From: CAXXOK01 sp035353615
Lineage (GTDB): Bacteria; Bacillota; Clostridia; Christensenellales; Aristaeellaceae
Assembly: GCA_035353615.1 (NCBI GenBank)
Contig: DAOPZY010000004.1
Location: forward strand, 1 to 64,000
DNA length: 64,000 bases
Reading direction: 5' to 3'
The translations under genes were made by a program, and so were the position numbers. Numbering within the stretch: position 1 is the stretch's first letter; every line of letters begins with the position of its first letter. Positions 41,798-51,278 of this stretch are shown piece after piece. The notes below the pieces were generated by a model. The model did not search any database. It saw only the letters and a list, made by a program, of their open reading frames with translations, and was not told the DNA's origin.

Positions 41798-44700
41798 ATG
41801 AAGGACTTTTTAGCGCCTATTCCGCGCTTGAGGAATGGAAAGCCCTGCTGAAAAAACTGCCGGAAGAACGCTGTATCGCGCTCACCGGCATGTCGGAAGG
41901 GGAAAAGCCGTTTTTCGCGGCGGCGCTGGCTCACCGTACCGGCCGACCGGTGCTGTTGCTCTCCCCCACGGAGCTTGTGGCGCAAAAACAGGCGCAGGAT
42001 ATCAACCGCCTGATTGGCGGTGGCGCAGCCATGCTTCCCACCCGTGATGTGCAGTTCAGCCGTGCGGCCTCCAGTCAGGAAAGCACTTGGCAACGCCTTA
42101 ATGTGCTGGACGAAGCCGCCGCAAACCGCCTGCGTGTGCTTTGCGCATCCGCCGAAGGCGCGCTGGACCGTTGCTGCGCGGCCAAACGCTACCGTGAAGC
42201 CTCCATCCGGCTCAGCGAAGGCGGCGTTTATTCCCCTACCTTGCTCATGGAGCAGCTTGTGAAGCATGGGTACGAGCGCGTGCCTATGGTGGAAGGCAAG
42301 GGCCAGTGTGCCATGCGCGGTTCCATTCTGGACGTGTTCCCGCCTAACGAGCCGGACGCGCTCCGCGTGGAGTTTTTTGGCGACGAGGTGGATAGCATCC
42401 GCCGCTTTGACTGCATCAGCCAGCGCAGCATTATGCGCATCAAGGATGTTCGGCTCAGCCCGGCAACCGAGTGTATTCCCGACCACAGCGACGCGGCCGC
42501 CGACCGGCTGGAAGCCGCTTTGCGTTCAAGCGCCCTGCCTGTGGGAAGCATCGAGCCTTCCTCTGCCGGGGATAACCCTTCCGGGCTGGAATCCATTGAC
42601 GCTTTTTTAGCGGAAATCGACGCTTTGGATGAGGACGCCATTGCCGCTGCCAGAGAAATGGCCGCTGCCGCCATCCTCGATCAGGGGGCCAAAAACAGCC
42701 GCGGGGTGCCCGCCTTGCCGCGCACAAAAGCGGCTGACACTGCCGCAGAAAGCCCGGAAACCAGCCTCAAGCGGCACTTGGAGGATGTGCAGCGCGTGCG
42801 AGAGGGCCACCCTATTCGCACGGCTCCCATGTGGATGAACGTCCTTTGCCCGGATGCGTGCCCGGTGGTGGATTACCTGCAAAACCCCATTGTGCTGGTA
42901 GATCAGCCGGATCAGTTTCAGGCGCGCGTGAAAGCAAAACAGGAAGCTTTTATACAGGAATGGGAGGAAGCGGAGCGCCGCGGCGATGGGTTTGACGCGC
43001 AACGTGGGCTGTTGTTTTCCTATGAGGAACTGCTGAACTCGCTGCGACTCAACAACGTTGTGTTGCTAAGCGATCTCTCCCGGGGTTTGGGCCAGTTTAA
43101 GCCTGCCAGCGCGCTGGCCGTGAACAGTCAGCCCATCATGCCGTACCAGAGCCGGCTGGAGCCGCTTGGCAAGGATATTGCCGAATGGAAATCGCTGGGT
43201 TGCGCCATCGTTTTGCTGACAGGCGGCGAAGCCCGAGGCCGGCGGCTGTTGCGGGCGCTGGCGGAGCAGGGCGTTCCGGCGGTCTATGCTGAAACGCTGG
43301 ACGGTAACCTGATCGCGGGCGAGGTGATCCTGCTCCCGGTCACGGTCAGCAAAGGCTTTCGGCACATAGACGCGCGCCTTTGCGTGGTATCGGATACCGA
43401 TCTGTACGGCACCAGCTATCAGCGGGCTAAAAAACGGCAAACCGCGGGTGAGCGCATCGCGTCGTTCACCGACCTGAAGGCTGGGGACTACGTGGTGCAC
43501 GACATCCACGGCGTGGGCATCTTTGACGGCGTTGTACAGCTGAACACCGAAGGGGTCAAGCGCGATTATCTCCTGATCCGCTACTTGGGCAATGATAAGC
43601 TGTATGTGCCCACCGACCAATTTGACCGGGTGCAGAAATTCATCGGCGGGGAACACAGCGCGCCCAAGCTGAACAAGCTTGGCGGCGGCGAGTGGGAACG
43701 CCAAAAGAGCAAGGTGAAGGCCGGCTTGAAAAAGCTGGCGTTTGACCTTGCGGAACTGTACGCCGCGCGCCAGCAGAACACCGGCTTCGCGTTTAGCCAC
43801 GATACGCCGTGGCAGCGGGAATTTGAGGATATGTTCCCCTATGAGCTAACAGCCGACCAACAGCAAAGCGTTGAGCAAATCTTTGCCGATATGGAAAGCC
43901 CCCGCAACATGGACCGGCTTTTGTGCGGCGACGTTGGTTACGGCAAAACCGAAGTGGCCCTCCGCGCGGCTTTCAAGGCTGTGTTGGATGGGAAGCAGGT
44001 TGCCATTCTGGCCCCGACGACGATTCTGGTGCAGCAGCACTTTAACACTGTTAAAAAACGGTTTGCCGGTTTCCCCGTCACGTTTGATACGCTCAGCCGC
44101 TTCAAAAGCGCAAAGGAGCAGCGGGAAGTGATCCAGCGCCTGAAGGACGGCAAAATCGATCTGCTGATCGGCACGCACCGGATGCTGGCCAAGGATGTGC
44201 AGTTTAAGGACCTTGGCCTGCTGATTGTGGACGAGGAGCAGCGTTTTGGCGTAAACCACAAGGAAACCATCAAACACATGAAAACAAAGGTGGATGTGCT
44301 CACCCTGTCCGCGACGCCCATTCCGCGCACGCTGCACATGAGCATGGTGGGCATTCGGGACATGAGCATCCTCGAAACCCCGCCGGAAGAACGCCTGCCC
44401 GTAAAAACCTACGTAACCCCGTATGACGATACGGTTGTTTCCGAAGCCATCAAACGGGAAATCGCCCGCGGCGGTCAGGTTTATTTTCTGTATAACCGCG
44501 TGCGTTCCATTGAGCAGATGTTCAACCGCATGAAAACGCTGGTGCCGGAGGCGCGCATTGGCGTGGCGCACGGGCAGATGCGGGAACACGCGCTGGAAGA
44601 TGTGATGCTGGACTTCTACGCGGGCGCGTTTGACGTGCTGTTGTGCACCACCATCATTGAAAGCGGTCTGGATGTTTCCGAAGCCAATACCCTGATTGTG

Positions 44701-45522
44701 TTTGATGCGGATCACTTCGGCCTTTCTCAGCTTTATCAGATTCGCGGTCGCGTAGGCCGTTCCAACCGGCAGGCATACGCCTATTTCACCGTGCGCCGCG
44801 ACAAGCTGCTGAGCGAAACGGCGGAAAAGCGACTGGCTGCGATCCGGGAGTTTACCGAATTTGGCGCCGGATACCGCATCGCCATGCGCGATCTGGAAAT
44901 TCGCGGCGCGGGCGATGTGCTTGGCCCGGAACAGCACGGTCACCTGAGCGCAGTCGGCTATGATATGTACGTGAAGCTGATTGAACAGGCCGTTGGCGAA
45001 ACGCAGGGCCGGGAAGAAACGCCGGAACTGGATACGCGGGTGGAGCTGTCCATCGACGCGTACCTGCCCGAGGATACCGTGCCGGACGAACGTTTGCGCA
45101 TCGAGATTTACAAACGCATCGCCATGATTGAGGATGAAGCCTCCAAACTGGATGTGGAGGAAGAAATGATCGACCGCTTTGGCGACATCCCCAAACCGGT
45201 GGAAAATCTGATGGGGATTGCCCACCTACGCGCCATCACCCGCAGGCTTGGCGTCAATCACCTGTACCTGCGCTCGGATGGCGTGCATTTGAGGCTGGAT
45301 GAACAATATTTGCCCGACCCTGCCGCGCTCTACACCGCCATCACCGAAACCGACCCGTGTATTGCGTTCAGTTTGCGTCAACCTCCGGAAATGGTTTTGC
45401 GGCAAACCGGCCTCACCTCGGAAACCGCGCTTCCCTTTGCAACGCGCCTGTTGACTCAGGTACTGGCCCGCACGAGGGAACTGGCTGAAAAGCGCAAGCT
45501 GGAAAGCGGCGCTGCGCATTGA
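41794..45522 (+). CDS. mfd: Transcription-repair coupling factor
   Basis: A 1242-residue Mfd, which removes stalled RNA polymerase from DNA lesions and recruits UvrA. The UvrB-like N-terminal part (about 1-350) includes GSILDVFPPNEPDALRVEFF. The polymerase-interacting domain has GDYVVHDIHGVGIFDG and KLYVPTDQFDRVQKFIG. The translocase has Walker A GDVGYGKTEVALRAA, the DEEQ box IVDEEQRFGV, LSATPIPRTLHMSM and QIRGRVGRSNRQAYAYF. The TRCF C-terminal domain runs from about 1020 on. Full length. Start overlaps pth; a terminator follows at 45927. Confidence 0.96.
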   Translation: MNEGLFSAYSALEEWKALLKKLPEERCIALTGMSEGEKPFFAAALAHRTGRPVLLLSPTELVAQKQAQDINRLIGGGAAMLPTRDVQFSRAASSQESTWQRLNVLDEAAANRLRVLCASAEGALDRCCAAKRYREASIRLSEGGVYSPTLLMEQLVKHGYERVPMVEGKGQCAMRGSILDVFPPNEPDALRVEFFGDEVDSIRRFDCISQRSIMRIKDVRLSPATECIPDHSDAAADRLEAALRSSALPVGSIEPSSAGDNPSGLESIDAFLAEIDALDEDAIAAAREMAAAAILDQGAKNSRGVPALPRTKAADTAAESPETSLKRHLEDVQRVREGHPIRTAPMWMNVLCPDACPVVDYLQNPIVLVDQPDQFQARVKAKQEAFIQEWEEAERRGDGFDAQRGLLFSYEELLNSLRLNNVVLLSDLSRGLGQFKPASALAVNSQPIMPYQSRLEPLGKDIAEWKSLGCAIVLLTGGEARGRRLLRALAEQGVPAVYAETLDGNLIAGEVILLPVTVSKGFRHIDARLCVVSDTDLYGTSYQRAKKRQTAGERIASFTDLKAGDYVVHDIHGVGIFDGVVQLNTEGVKRDYLLIRYLGNDKLYVPTDQFDRVQKFIGGEHSAPKLNKLGGGEWERQKSKVKAGLKKLAFDLAELYAARQQNTGFAFSHDTPWQREFEDMFPYELTADQQQSVEQIFADMESPRNMDRLLCGDVGYGKTEVALRAAFKAVLDGKQVAILAPTTILVQQHFNTVKKRFAGFPVTFDTLSRFKSAKEQREVIQRLKDGKIDLLIGTHRMLAKDVQFKDLGLLIVDEEQRFGVNHKETIKHMKTKVDVLTLSATPIPRTLHMSMVGIRDMSILETPPEERLPVKTYVTPYDDTVVSEAIKREIARGGQVYFLYNRVRSIEQMFNRMKTLVPEARIGVAHGQMREHALEDVMLDFYAGAFDVLLCTTIIESGLDVSEANTLIVFDADHFGLSQLYQIRGRVGRSNRQAYAYFTVRRDKLLSETAEKRLAAIREFTEFGAGYRIAMRDLEIRGAGDVLGPEQHGHLSAVGYDMYVKLIEQAVGETQGREETPELDTRVELSIDAYLPEDTVPDERLRIEIYKRIAMIEDEASKLDVEEEMIDRFGDIPKPVENLMGIAHLRAITRRLGVNHLYLRSDGVHLRLDEQYLPDPAALYTAITETDPCIAFSLRQPPEMVLRQTGLTSETALPFATRLLTQVLARTRELAEKRKLESGAAH

Positions 45523-45713
45523 ATGGGGCGCGTTCTTATGGGGTAAACTGTTTTTTCCGCTCGCCTCGCAACTCGGCGGGCTGTTCGTGCGTTTTGATTC
45601 AGATACCGAGGCGTTAAGCTTTGAGGTTCAGCCCCAAGCCCCGGCAGGGAGCTTCGCCCCTGAGCCCCACAAGGGCTTGCCCTTGACCTATTTCCGCTGC
45701 GGCGAGGGGATTT

Positions 45714-45752
45714 CGCGATCAGAGTCACCGGCAAACGGTGGCTCTGATCGCG
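45714..45752 (+). terminator. Long hairpin in repeat copy A
   Basis: A 17-bp stem with one mismatch pairs 45714-45730 with 45736-45752 around the loop GCAAA. No T-run follows, so it may act as an mRNA end stabiliser rather than a terminator. Confidence 0.45.
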
Positions 45753-45926
45753 GACAAACCGAATGGAGTCCGTAAGCCGCACCCATTGTGCCTTCGGCAC
45801 TCGTGGCGCTTACGTTGTACGGGTTGACTCATAAGGCCTCCGGCGGGCAAGGGGCAAAACCCCTTGCCCCACAAGGGCTTTGCCCTTAACGCCTTTTCGC
45901 TGCGGCGAGGGTTTTCAGAAGTCTGC

Positions 45927-45950
45927 GCCACCGGCAAACGGTGGCTTTTT
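45927..45950 (+). terminator. Rho-independent terminator in repeat copy B
   Basis: GCCACCG (45927-45933), loop GCAAA, CGGTGGC (45939-45945), then TTTTT. It ends the transcript coming from mfd and isolates the next kinase operon. Confidence 0.75.
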
Positions 45951-45964
45951 CTGATTGCGTGCGT

Positions 45965-45970
45965 TATAAT
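45965..45970 (+). promoter_or_regulatory. -10 box of the 7TM kinase operon
   Basis: A perfect TATAAT lies 61 nt before the ATG at 46032. No good -35 is present at the expected distance, which overlaps the terminator. Confidence 0.4.
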
Positions 45971-46031
45971 AGGCACAAACGCGGCATTCTGCAAGAAAGG
46001 CCGCTGAAATCATGCAAAAGGAGCGTTCACA

Positions 46032-47834
46032 ATGCGACACAGTCGGCTGTTTCAGGCATTGCTTTGGCTTTCGTTAGCCTTATCGGCTGTGTTGCTGGGT
46101 CTGGCGCTGTTTTCGTCCAACGCGCAGCTTTCCGGCCTCACGTCCAGCCAACCCCTTCATTTTGCGGGCGAATACTCGCTGAACGGTTCGGCAGAGCGGT
46201 TTCCCTATACCAAACAAACAGATTTTCCTGTTGCGCAGGTTCGCAGCGTCACTTTGTTCGGCCATTTTACTCAGGCGGTGCTGCCCAACACGCAGGTTGT
46301 GATGCACATCAGCAATTTACAGGTTCGGCTGTCGGTCAACGGAGCAACGGTGTTTACGTTTGGCGATCTTCATCCGGCCATGGTGCGAAGCGCCGGCAAT
46401 GTTTGGACCGCCTTCACCACTGACGGGATATTGCCAACCGATACGGTGCAAATTCAACTGACCCGGGTATATCCCAACGAAACGCTTTCCTCCTATCATG
46501 ATTTTCTGGAACATCTTTCGTCCGGTTCGGAGTATCACGTTTACTGCGATGCGCTTTCGGGCAACCTGCCGGATCGGGTCCTCAGCCTGCTGGTGCTATT
46601 GGTGGGGCTGGCGATGCTGTGCGTAAGCGGCTACACAAAGGCGCTCAAATTGCCGCATGCCTCGGATACGGTTTATCTTTCCGCCTTTGTGCTGGCCTCC
46701 GGCCTGTGGATGTGCATCGATTACAGCGTCATCTCCCTGATCCTTCCCTACCCGGCGTTTAACCAAACGCTGGAAATGCTTTGCATGGCGCTGATGCCGG
46801 TGTTCATCATGCGCTATATGACCTCGCTTGTGCGCAAAGCCTACCAGAGGCTTTGCCTGTGGGTGACTTACGGAATGCTGGCGGTGGCCATTGTGGGCTG
46901 CGTTTTGCAGCTGTTTGGGGTAACGGACCTCGCCTCCCTTACGGGCGTTCTTTCCGTGTTCGATCTGGCGGGGATTTCTGTGTTTACCGTGTGTCTGGCG
47001 CGCAGTTTGCCCGCTGAGGAATGCGTAGGGAACCGCTCCGCCATATGGCCGCTATTTTTCCTGTTTATCGGCGCGGCGCTTAACATGGCGAATTACTTCT
47101 TTGCCTGGCGCACCAACGGGCTATTTTTCACCGTTTTCTTTTTACTGTTCGCGTTTATGGAAATGTCGCGCCTGGTGCAAACCTTGCGGGACGGCGTGCG
47201 ACGCAACAACGAATACGCAAAGCTGGAAAACGAGCTGATTCAAAGCCGGATTGCCGTCATGCTCAGCCAAATCAAGCCGCATTTTCTGTTTAACGCGCTC
47301 AATTCCATCAGCGCCCTTTGCCTCACGGACCCCTTGATGGCGGATCAGGCCATCACTTCGCTATCTAATTACCTACGCGGCAACATCCGCTCGCTGGAAC
47401 AAAACGCGCCGGTGCCTTTTGAGCAGGAATTGGATCATATCAAGTACTACGTGCGGCTGGAGCAGCTTCGCTACGGCGAAAAACTCCGTGTGGTATACGC
47501 CATTCACACCACCGATTTTCAGGTGCCAACGCTTTCTTTGCAAACGCTTGTGGAAAACGCCATTCGCCACGGCGTCAGCCCCAAGCCGGAAGGCGGGCTG
47601 GTGGTGGTGCAAACGGAACGCGGCGATGGCTGCACACTGGTGCGCATTATCGACAACGGCGTGGGGTTCGATCCCGATATGCGCAGTAAAAACGCCGACT
47701 CCATCGGGCTTGCCAACGCGAAAAAGCGCATGGAGGTAATGATGAACGCTCAGTTTGAAGTGCAAAGCATCCCGGGTAAGGGAACAACCATCACCATCCG
47801 CATCCCGGATGGTCGCGGGGAGGATCAGCCGTGA
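46032..47834 (+). CDS. 7TM-DISM-type sensor histidine kinase (LytS/YesM-like)
   Basis: A 600-residue kinase. Helix 1 (about 6-28) is followed by an extracellular beta-rich sensor (about 30-180), then seven membrane helices (about 183-385), a short coiled linker and the kinase domain. The phospho-acceptor is His417 in QIKPHFLFNALNSI. The ATPase boxes are LVENAIRHG, IDNGVGFDPD and GLANAKKRM. The layout is that of receptors with seven helices and a diverse extracellular sensor. AAAAGGAG precedes the ATG. The stop overlaps the regulator start as GTGA. Confidence 0.9.
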   Translation: MRHSRLFQALLWLSLALSAVLLGLALFSSNAQLSGLTSSQPLHFAGEYSLNGSAERFPYTKQTDFPVAQVRSVTLFGHFTQAVLPNTQVVMHISNLQVRLSVNGATVFTFGDLHPAMVRSAGNVWTAFTTDGILPTDTVQIQLTRVYPNETLSSYHDFLEHLSSGSEYHVYCDALSGNLPDRVLSLLVLLVGLAMLCVSGYTKALKLPHASDTVYLSAFVLASGLWMCIDYSVISLILPYPAFNQTLEMLCMALMPVFIMRYMTSLVRKAYQRLCLWVTYGMLAVAIVGCVLQLFGVTDLASLTGVLSVFDLAGISVFTVCLARSLPAEECVGNRSAIWPLFFLFIGAALNMANYFFAWRTNGLFFTVFFLLFAFMEMSRLVQTLRDGVRRNNEYAKLENELIQSRIAVMLSQIKPHFLFNALNSISALCLTDPLMADQAITSLSNYLRGNIRSLEQNAPVPFEQELDHIKYYVRLEQLRYGEKLRVVYAIHTTDFQVPTLSLQTLVENAIRHGVSPKPEGGLVVVQTERGDGCTLVRIIDNGVGFDPDMRSKNADSIGLANAKKRMEVMMNAQFEVQSIPGKGTTITIRIPDGRGEDQP

Positions 47835-48655
47835 GAGTAATTTATGTGGACGATGAACAGCTCGCCATTCGCAAATTTGAGGCTGTGGCGGCTAACCTGC
47901 CGGATATTACCGACCTGCGCTGCTTTTCACGCCCGGAGGATGCCATTGCCTATGTGAAAGGCGCAAGCGTGGACGCCGCTTTTTTGGATATCGAAATGCC
48001 CGGCATGCTGGGTATTGACCTAGCCGCGGAGCTAACAAGGCTCAACCCGGACATCCGCATCTTTTTTGTGACCGCTTACGATCAGTACGCGCTCAATGCC
48101 TTTCATGTCAACGCTTTGGGCTACCTGCTCAAGCCCTATAACCTTGAAATGCTCGCGCGGGAGCTTGAGAAAGCGCGCAGAATGCACAATAAGCCGCGGA
48201 AGGCTGTGTATATCCAGACCATCCCCAGCTTCGACGTGTATATCGACGGTGAACTTTTCCCCATTACCAGCCCCAAACCCAAGGAATTGCTCGCGCTGCT
48301 GGTGGACCGCAACGGCGGCAGCGTGTCCTCCGGGCTTGCCATCGCTCTCCTGTGGGAGGATAAACCGGACGACGAAAAAACCAAAGCGCTGTACCGCATG
48401 ACCCTCAAGCGCATGCGGGAAATCCTTTCGGCCGGAGGGATCGAGTTTATCCTGAACGCGGAAGGTTCCGCCAAGTTTATCCGGCCCGATCAGTTTGCCA
48501 GCGATTATTTTCAGTTTTTACACGGCGACGCGGAAGCCATGGCCAAGTATAACGGAGAATACCTTTCCGAATATTCCTGGGCGGAAGAAACCAACGCGCG
48601 GCTGACCAATCTGAAAGAAAGCCGCGAAAGCGCCGATTCGCGCGCGAAGCGCTAA
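47831..48655 (+). CDS. Response regulator with winged-helix/SARP-like output
   Basis: A 274-residue regulator. The receiver (1-118) has Asp53 in FLDIEMPGMLGIDLA and FHVNALGYLLKPYN. The output part (about 130-274) carries an OmpR/SARP-like winged helix (SPKPKELLALLVDRNGG, KTKALYRMTLKRMREIL) and a short helical tail. This matches the SARP-type regulators rather than LytTR or AraC types. GTG start overlapping the kinase gene. Targets unknown; the nearest genes are the amino-acid importer on the other strand. Confidence 0.85.
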   Translation: MRVIYVDDEQLAIRKFEAVAANLPDITDLRCFSRPEDAIAYVKGASVDAAFLDIEMPGMLGIDLAAELTRLNPDIRIFFVTAYDQYALNAFHVNALGYLLKPYNLEMLARELEKARRMHNKPRKAVYIQTIPSFDVYIDGELFPITSPKPKELLALLVDRNGGSVSSGLAIALLWEDKPDDEKTKALYRMTLKRMREILSAGGIEFILNAEGSAKFIRPDQFASDYFQFLHGDAEAMAKYNGEYLSEYSWAEETNARLTNLKESRESADSRAKR

Positions 48656-48714
48656 AGGCGAAAGCGTTTGTCCGTCTGCGGCAAACCAATTCCAAAAGTG
48701 AACGCTAAAACGCG

Positions 48715-49473
48715 TCAGTCATCCCCCAGCAAACCCATAAAGGCGCTCAGCTCCTCCGTGCGGTTTTGCCCCATCACTTCTTCCGGGGTTCCCTGCGCAC
48801 GGATCACGCCATCCTGCATAAAAATCACATAATCCGCCACTTCGCGGGCAAAGCGCATTTCATGCGTTACCACAATCATCGTCCGCTTTTCCGCGGCCAA
48901 TTCCCGAATCACGTTGAGCACTTCCTGCGTCAGTTGGGGGTCCAGCGCGGAGGTGGGCTCATCAAAGCAGAGGATTTCGGGGTCCAGCGCCAATGCGCGC
49001 GCGATTGCCACGCGCTGTTGCTGTCCGCCGGATAACTGGCAGGGATACTGCCGTTCCTTGTCGGAGAGGCCCACCTTAGCCAGTAACGCGCGCGCCCGCA
49101 CCAACGCTTCCGCCTTGGAGCGGCCCAACACCCGTTCCTGCGCCTGGCAAAGGTTGCGGAGCACCGTCATATGCGGAAACAGATTATAGTTTTGAAACAC
49201 AAACCCCATTTTCAGGCACAGCTTACGCAGCTCTGCCTTTGGAGCATACGCCGGTTTGCCATTTTCATCGGCGGAAACCATCGGCACGCCGTCAATCCGG
49301 ATTTCTCCCGCATCCACGGTTTCCAAATGGTTCAGGCACCTGAGCAGCGTGCTTTTCCCGGACCCGCTGCGGCCAATAATGGCCACGACCTGACCCTGCC
49401 GCACGGTAAGCGACACGTCGCGGAGCACCGCCTCGTTTTCAAACGCTTTGGCAATATGACTGACTTCCAGCAT
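48715..49473 (-). CDS. Polar amino-acid ABC transporter ATPase (GlnQ-like)
   Basis: A 252-residue ATPase. Walker A IGRSGSGKST, Q-loop VFQNYNLFPHMTVL, signature LSGGQQQRVA, Walker B ILCFDEPTSALDP, and H-loop VVTHEMRFA. ATG 49473 is chosen over the in-frame GTG at 49479 because AGGAGG is 7 nt from the ATG but only 1 nt from the GTG. Last gene of the operon binding protein, permease, ATPase. Confidence 0.94.
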   Translation of the reverse strand: MLEVSHIAKAFENEAVLRDVSLTVRQGQVVAIIGRSGSGKSTLLRCLNHLETVDAGEIRIDGVPMVSADENGKPAYAPKAELRKLCLKMGFVFQNYNLFPHMTVLRNLCQAQERVLGRSKAEALVRARALLAKVGLSDKERQYPCQLSGGQQQRVAIARALALDPEILCFDEPTSALDPQLTQEVLNVIRELAAEKRTMIVVTHEMRFAREVADYVIFMQDGVIRAQGTPEEVMGQNRTEELSAFMGLLGDD

Positions 49474-49484
49474 CGGCACGCCTC

Positions 49485-50147
49485 CTAACCACGGTAATAG
49501 TCAAACCGGCGGGTAAGCCAGCTAAAGAAAAAGGTAACAATCGTATTCATTGCCAGGTAAAAAAGCCCGGCAATGAACAGCGGCTCCACCGAGCCTGAGG
49601 ACGACGTGGCATTTTTCGCCACCAGAAACAGCTCCCTAACGGCAATCGCCGTCGCCAGCGAGGTATCCTTAACCAACGTAATCACCTCGTTGCTCACCGG
49701 CAACAGCACGCGTTTTATCGTTTGGGGCATTACGATTTGCATAAACGTCTGCGCGCGCGTAAAGCCCAAAACCTGCGCGGCTTCATACTGCCCCTTGTCA
49801 ATGCTCATAATGCCGCCGCGATAAATTTCCGCAAAATAGGCGGCATAGTTGAAGGTAAACGCAATCAGCGTGGATTGCAGCCGTGGGATCGGCCCCACCA
49901 GCTTTGGCAGAAAAAAGTAAACGGTAAAAAGCTGTAGCATCAGCGGCGTGCCCCGCATAATGAGGATATAGAAACTAACCGGCGCGGACAGCCACTTGCG
50001 TTTGCTCATGCGACCCAGCGCCACCAGCAGCCCCAGCGGCAGCGAAAACAACAGCGTGCAAAAAAAGATGGACAAACTTGTGAGCATGCCCTCGGATAGC
50101 TGGCTGAGGAGCTTCATCAACAGCTCCGGGTTGTTCAGGTATTGCAT
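49485..50147 (-). CDS. Polar amino-acid ABC transporter permease
   Basis: A 220-residue HisM/GlnP-type permease with about five membrane helices. It has YILIMRGTPLMLQLF near the start and the EAA loop EAAQVLGFTRAQTF. AAAGGAG precedes the ATG. Single permease, so it works as a homodimer with the GlnQ-like ATPase. Confidence 0.93.
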   Translation of the reverse strand: MQYLNNPELLMKLLSQLSEGMLTSLSIFFCTLLFSLPLGLLVALGRMSKRKWLSAPVSFYILIMRGTPLMLQLFTVYFFLPKLVGPIPRLQSTLIAFTFNYAAYFAEIYRGGIMSIDKGQYEAAQVLGFTRAQTFMQIVMPQTIKRVLLPVSNEVITLVKDTSLATAIAVRELFLVAKNATSSSGSVEPLFIAGLFYLAMNTIVTFFFSWLTRRFDYYRG

Positions 50148-50220
50148 GCCTTATCTCCTTTACAGGTTGCCATGATTTGCATTCGCCGCCGTGGCGTCAT
50201 CGGTTCCGTTCAACCGGAAA

Positions 50221-50251
50221 GCAGGGCAAACCCGCCAAGGGCTTGCCCTGC
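50221..50251 (-). other. Intercistronic hairpin between binding protein and permease
   Basis: GCAGGGCAA (50221-50229) pairs with TTGCCCTGC (50243-50251) in the 122-nt gap, with TTTCC following on the minus strand. It probably gives partial termination or protects the binding-protein message. Confidence 0.55.
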
Positions 50252-50269
50252 GTAACCGCTAGGTTTATT

Positions 50270-51088
50270 TTACTGCGCGGCGGCCTGTTGTGCAACGATG
50301 GTTACATCGGAGCCAAACCATTCGGTGGAGATTTCCGCGAGTTTGCCGTCCCCGGCCATCTCAAGCAGCGTCTTGTTCACCGCGTCGGTCAGGGCCACGT
50401 CCGCCTTACGGAAGCCGATGGCATACTGCTCGGGGGCCAATTGTTCATCCAGCACGCGATAGTTCGCGCCTTTTTTGGCAATATAATAGTTAGCAACAAT
50501 CACGTCCAGCGCAACCGCGTCCACGCCGCCGTTTTCCAAATCCAGAAGCGCCAGCGCGTTGTCGCTGTATTCTACCGGCGCGCTCTTGAGCGAGGCCAGC
50601 AAATCCGCATTAGCGGCTACCGCTTCGGCAGCGGAGGAACCGGATTGCAGCGCAAGCGTCTTGCCAGCCATATCGGCCACTGTCTGAATGGGGCTGTCCT
50701 TCATCACGCAGAGCACCTGCGCGTTGTTCAGGTACGGAATGGAAAGGCTCATGGTTTCCTTGCGCTCGTCCGTCACGGTCATGCCGTTCCAGATGCAGTC
50801 AATGTTGCCGGAGTTAAGCTCAAGGTCCTTAGCGCTCCAGTCAATGGGCTGCAAAACCAGTTCCACGCCAAGGCGGGCGCATACTTCCTTGGCCACGTCA
50901 ATATCAAAGCCGACATAATCGCCGTTTTCATCGGTAAAGCCCATAGGCGGGAAGCTTGCGTCAAAGCCCAGAATCAGCGTTTTTTTATCCAACACCGTTT
51001 GCAGGGAAGCATCCTCCGCGAACCCGGCGAAAGCTACGGAACACAGGGCGATTGCCAGAACCAGTGCGAGAATGGACTTCATTTTCAT
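50270..51088 (-). CDS. Polar amino-acid binding protein
   Basis: A 272-residue family-3 binding protein. A signal peptide (MKSILALVLAIALCSVAFAG) ends near GFA-EDA, with no standard lipobox. Mature features are KTLILGFDASFPPMGFTDEN, YVGFDIDVAKEVCARL, IDCIWNGMTVTDERKETM and ALQSGSSAAEAV. AAAGGAGA precedes the ATG. First gene of the operon, behind a near-consensus promoter. The amino acid is not determined. Confidence 0.94.
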   Translation of the reverse strand: MKMKSILALVLAIALCSVAFAGFAEDASLQTVLDKKTLILGFDASFPPMGFTDENGDYVGFDIDVAKEVCARLGVELVLQPIDWSAKDLELNSGNIDCIWNGMTVTDERKETMSLSIPYLNNAQVLCVMKDSPIQTVADMAGKTLALQSGSSAAEAVAANADLLASLKSAPVEYSDNALALLDLENGGVDAVALDVIVANYYIAKKGANYRVLDEQLAPEQYAIGFRKADVALTDAVNKTLLEMAGDGKLAEISTEWFGSDVTIVAQQAAAQ

Positions 51089-51136
51089 GATCGTCTCTCC
51101 TTTAGTGCTTTAGCATAGTAAATCGAGTACAAAGGG

Positions 51137-51165
51137 AGTATACCTGATTCATGCCGCCTTGTCAA
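51137..51165 (-). promoter_or_regulatory. Promoter of the amino-acid importer
   Basis: On the minus strand a perfect TTGACA (51160-51165), 17-nt spacer, TATACT (51137-51142), giving a leader of about 40 nt. Confidence 0.85.
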
Positions 51166-51266
51166 GCCCTGCCGATGGGCAGGGTAAACAGGCGTAAACG
51201 CATATTTTACAGGCATTTGGGGCGCATTCGCCTCCACAGGCCGATCCAAATAGCCCTTTCGAACGC

Positions 51267-51278
51267 AATGTATACATT
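51267..51278. promoter_or_regulatory. 12-bp perfect palindrome between divergent promoters
   Basis: AATGTATACATT is a perfect palindrome. It lies in the divergent region (51089-51455) between the amino-acid importer and xdhC promoters, 100 nt from one and 117 nt from the other. It is a candidate operator. Nothing else is seen in this 367-nt region. Confidence 0.3.

Larger units (their letters stand above)
45638..45955. repeat. Two copies of a GC-rich intergenic repeat
   Basis: Copy A (about 45638-45752) and copy B (about 45829-45952) share CCCCACAAGGGCTT, GCTGCGGCGAGGG and CACCGGCAAACGGTGGCT in the same order. Copy B also holds GGGGCAAAACCCC. Related fragments are seen at 34509-34590 and perhaps 3280-3360. 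The elements are non-coding, hairpin-forming and sit only between genes. Confidence 0.65.

Noticed and set aside
43846..45225. 459-codon minus-strand open frame inside mfd
   Set aside because: It lies opposite the helicase motifs of mfd; its His/Phe/Gln-rich reading is typical of antisense frames in GC-rich genes.
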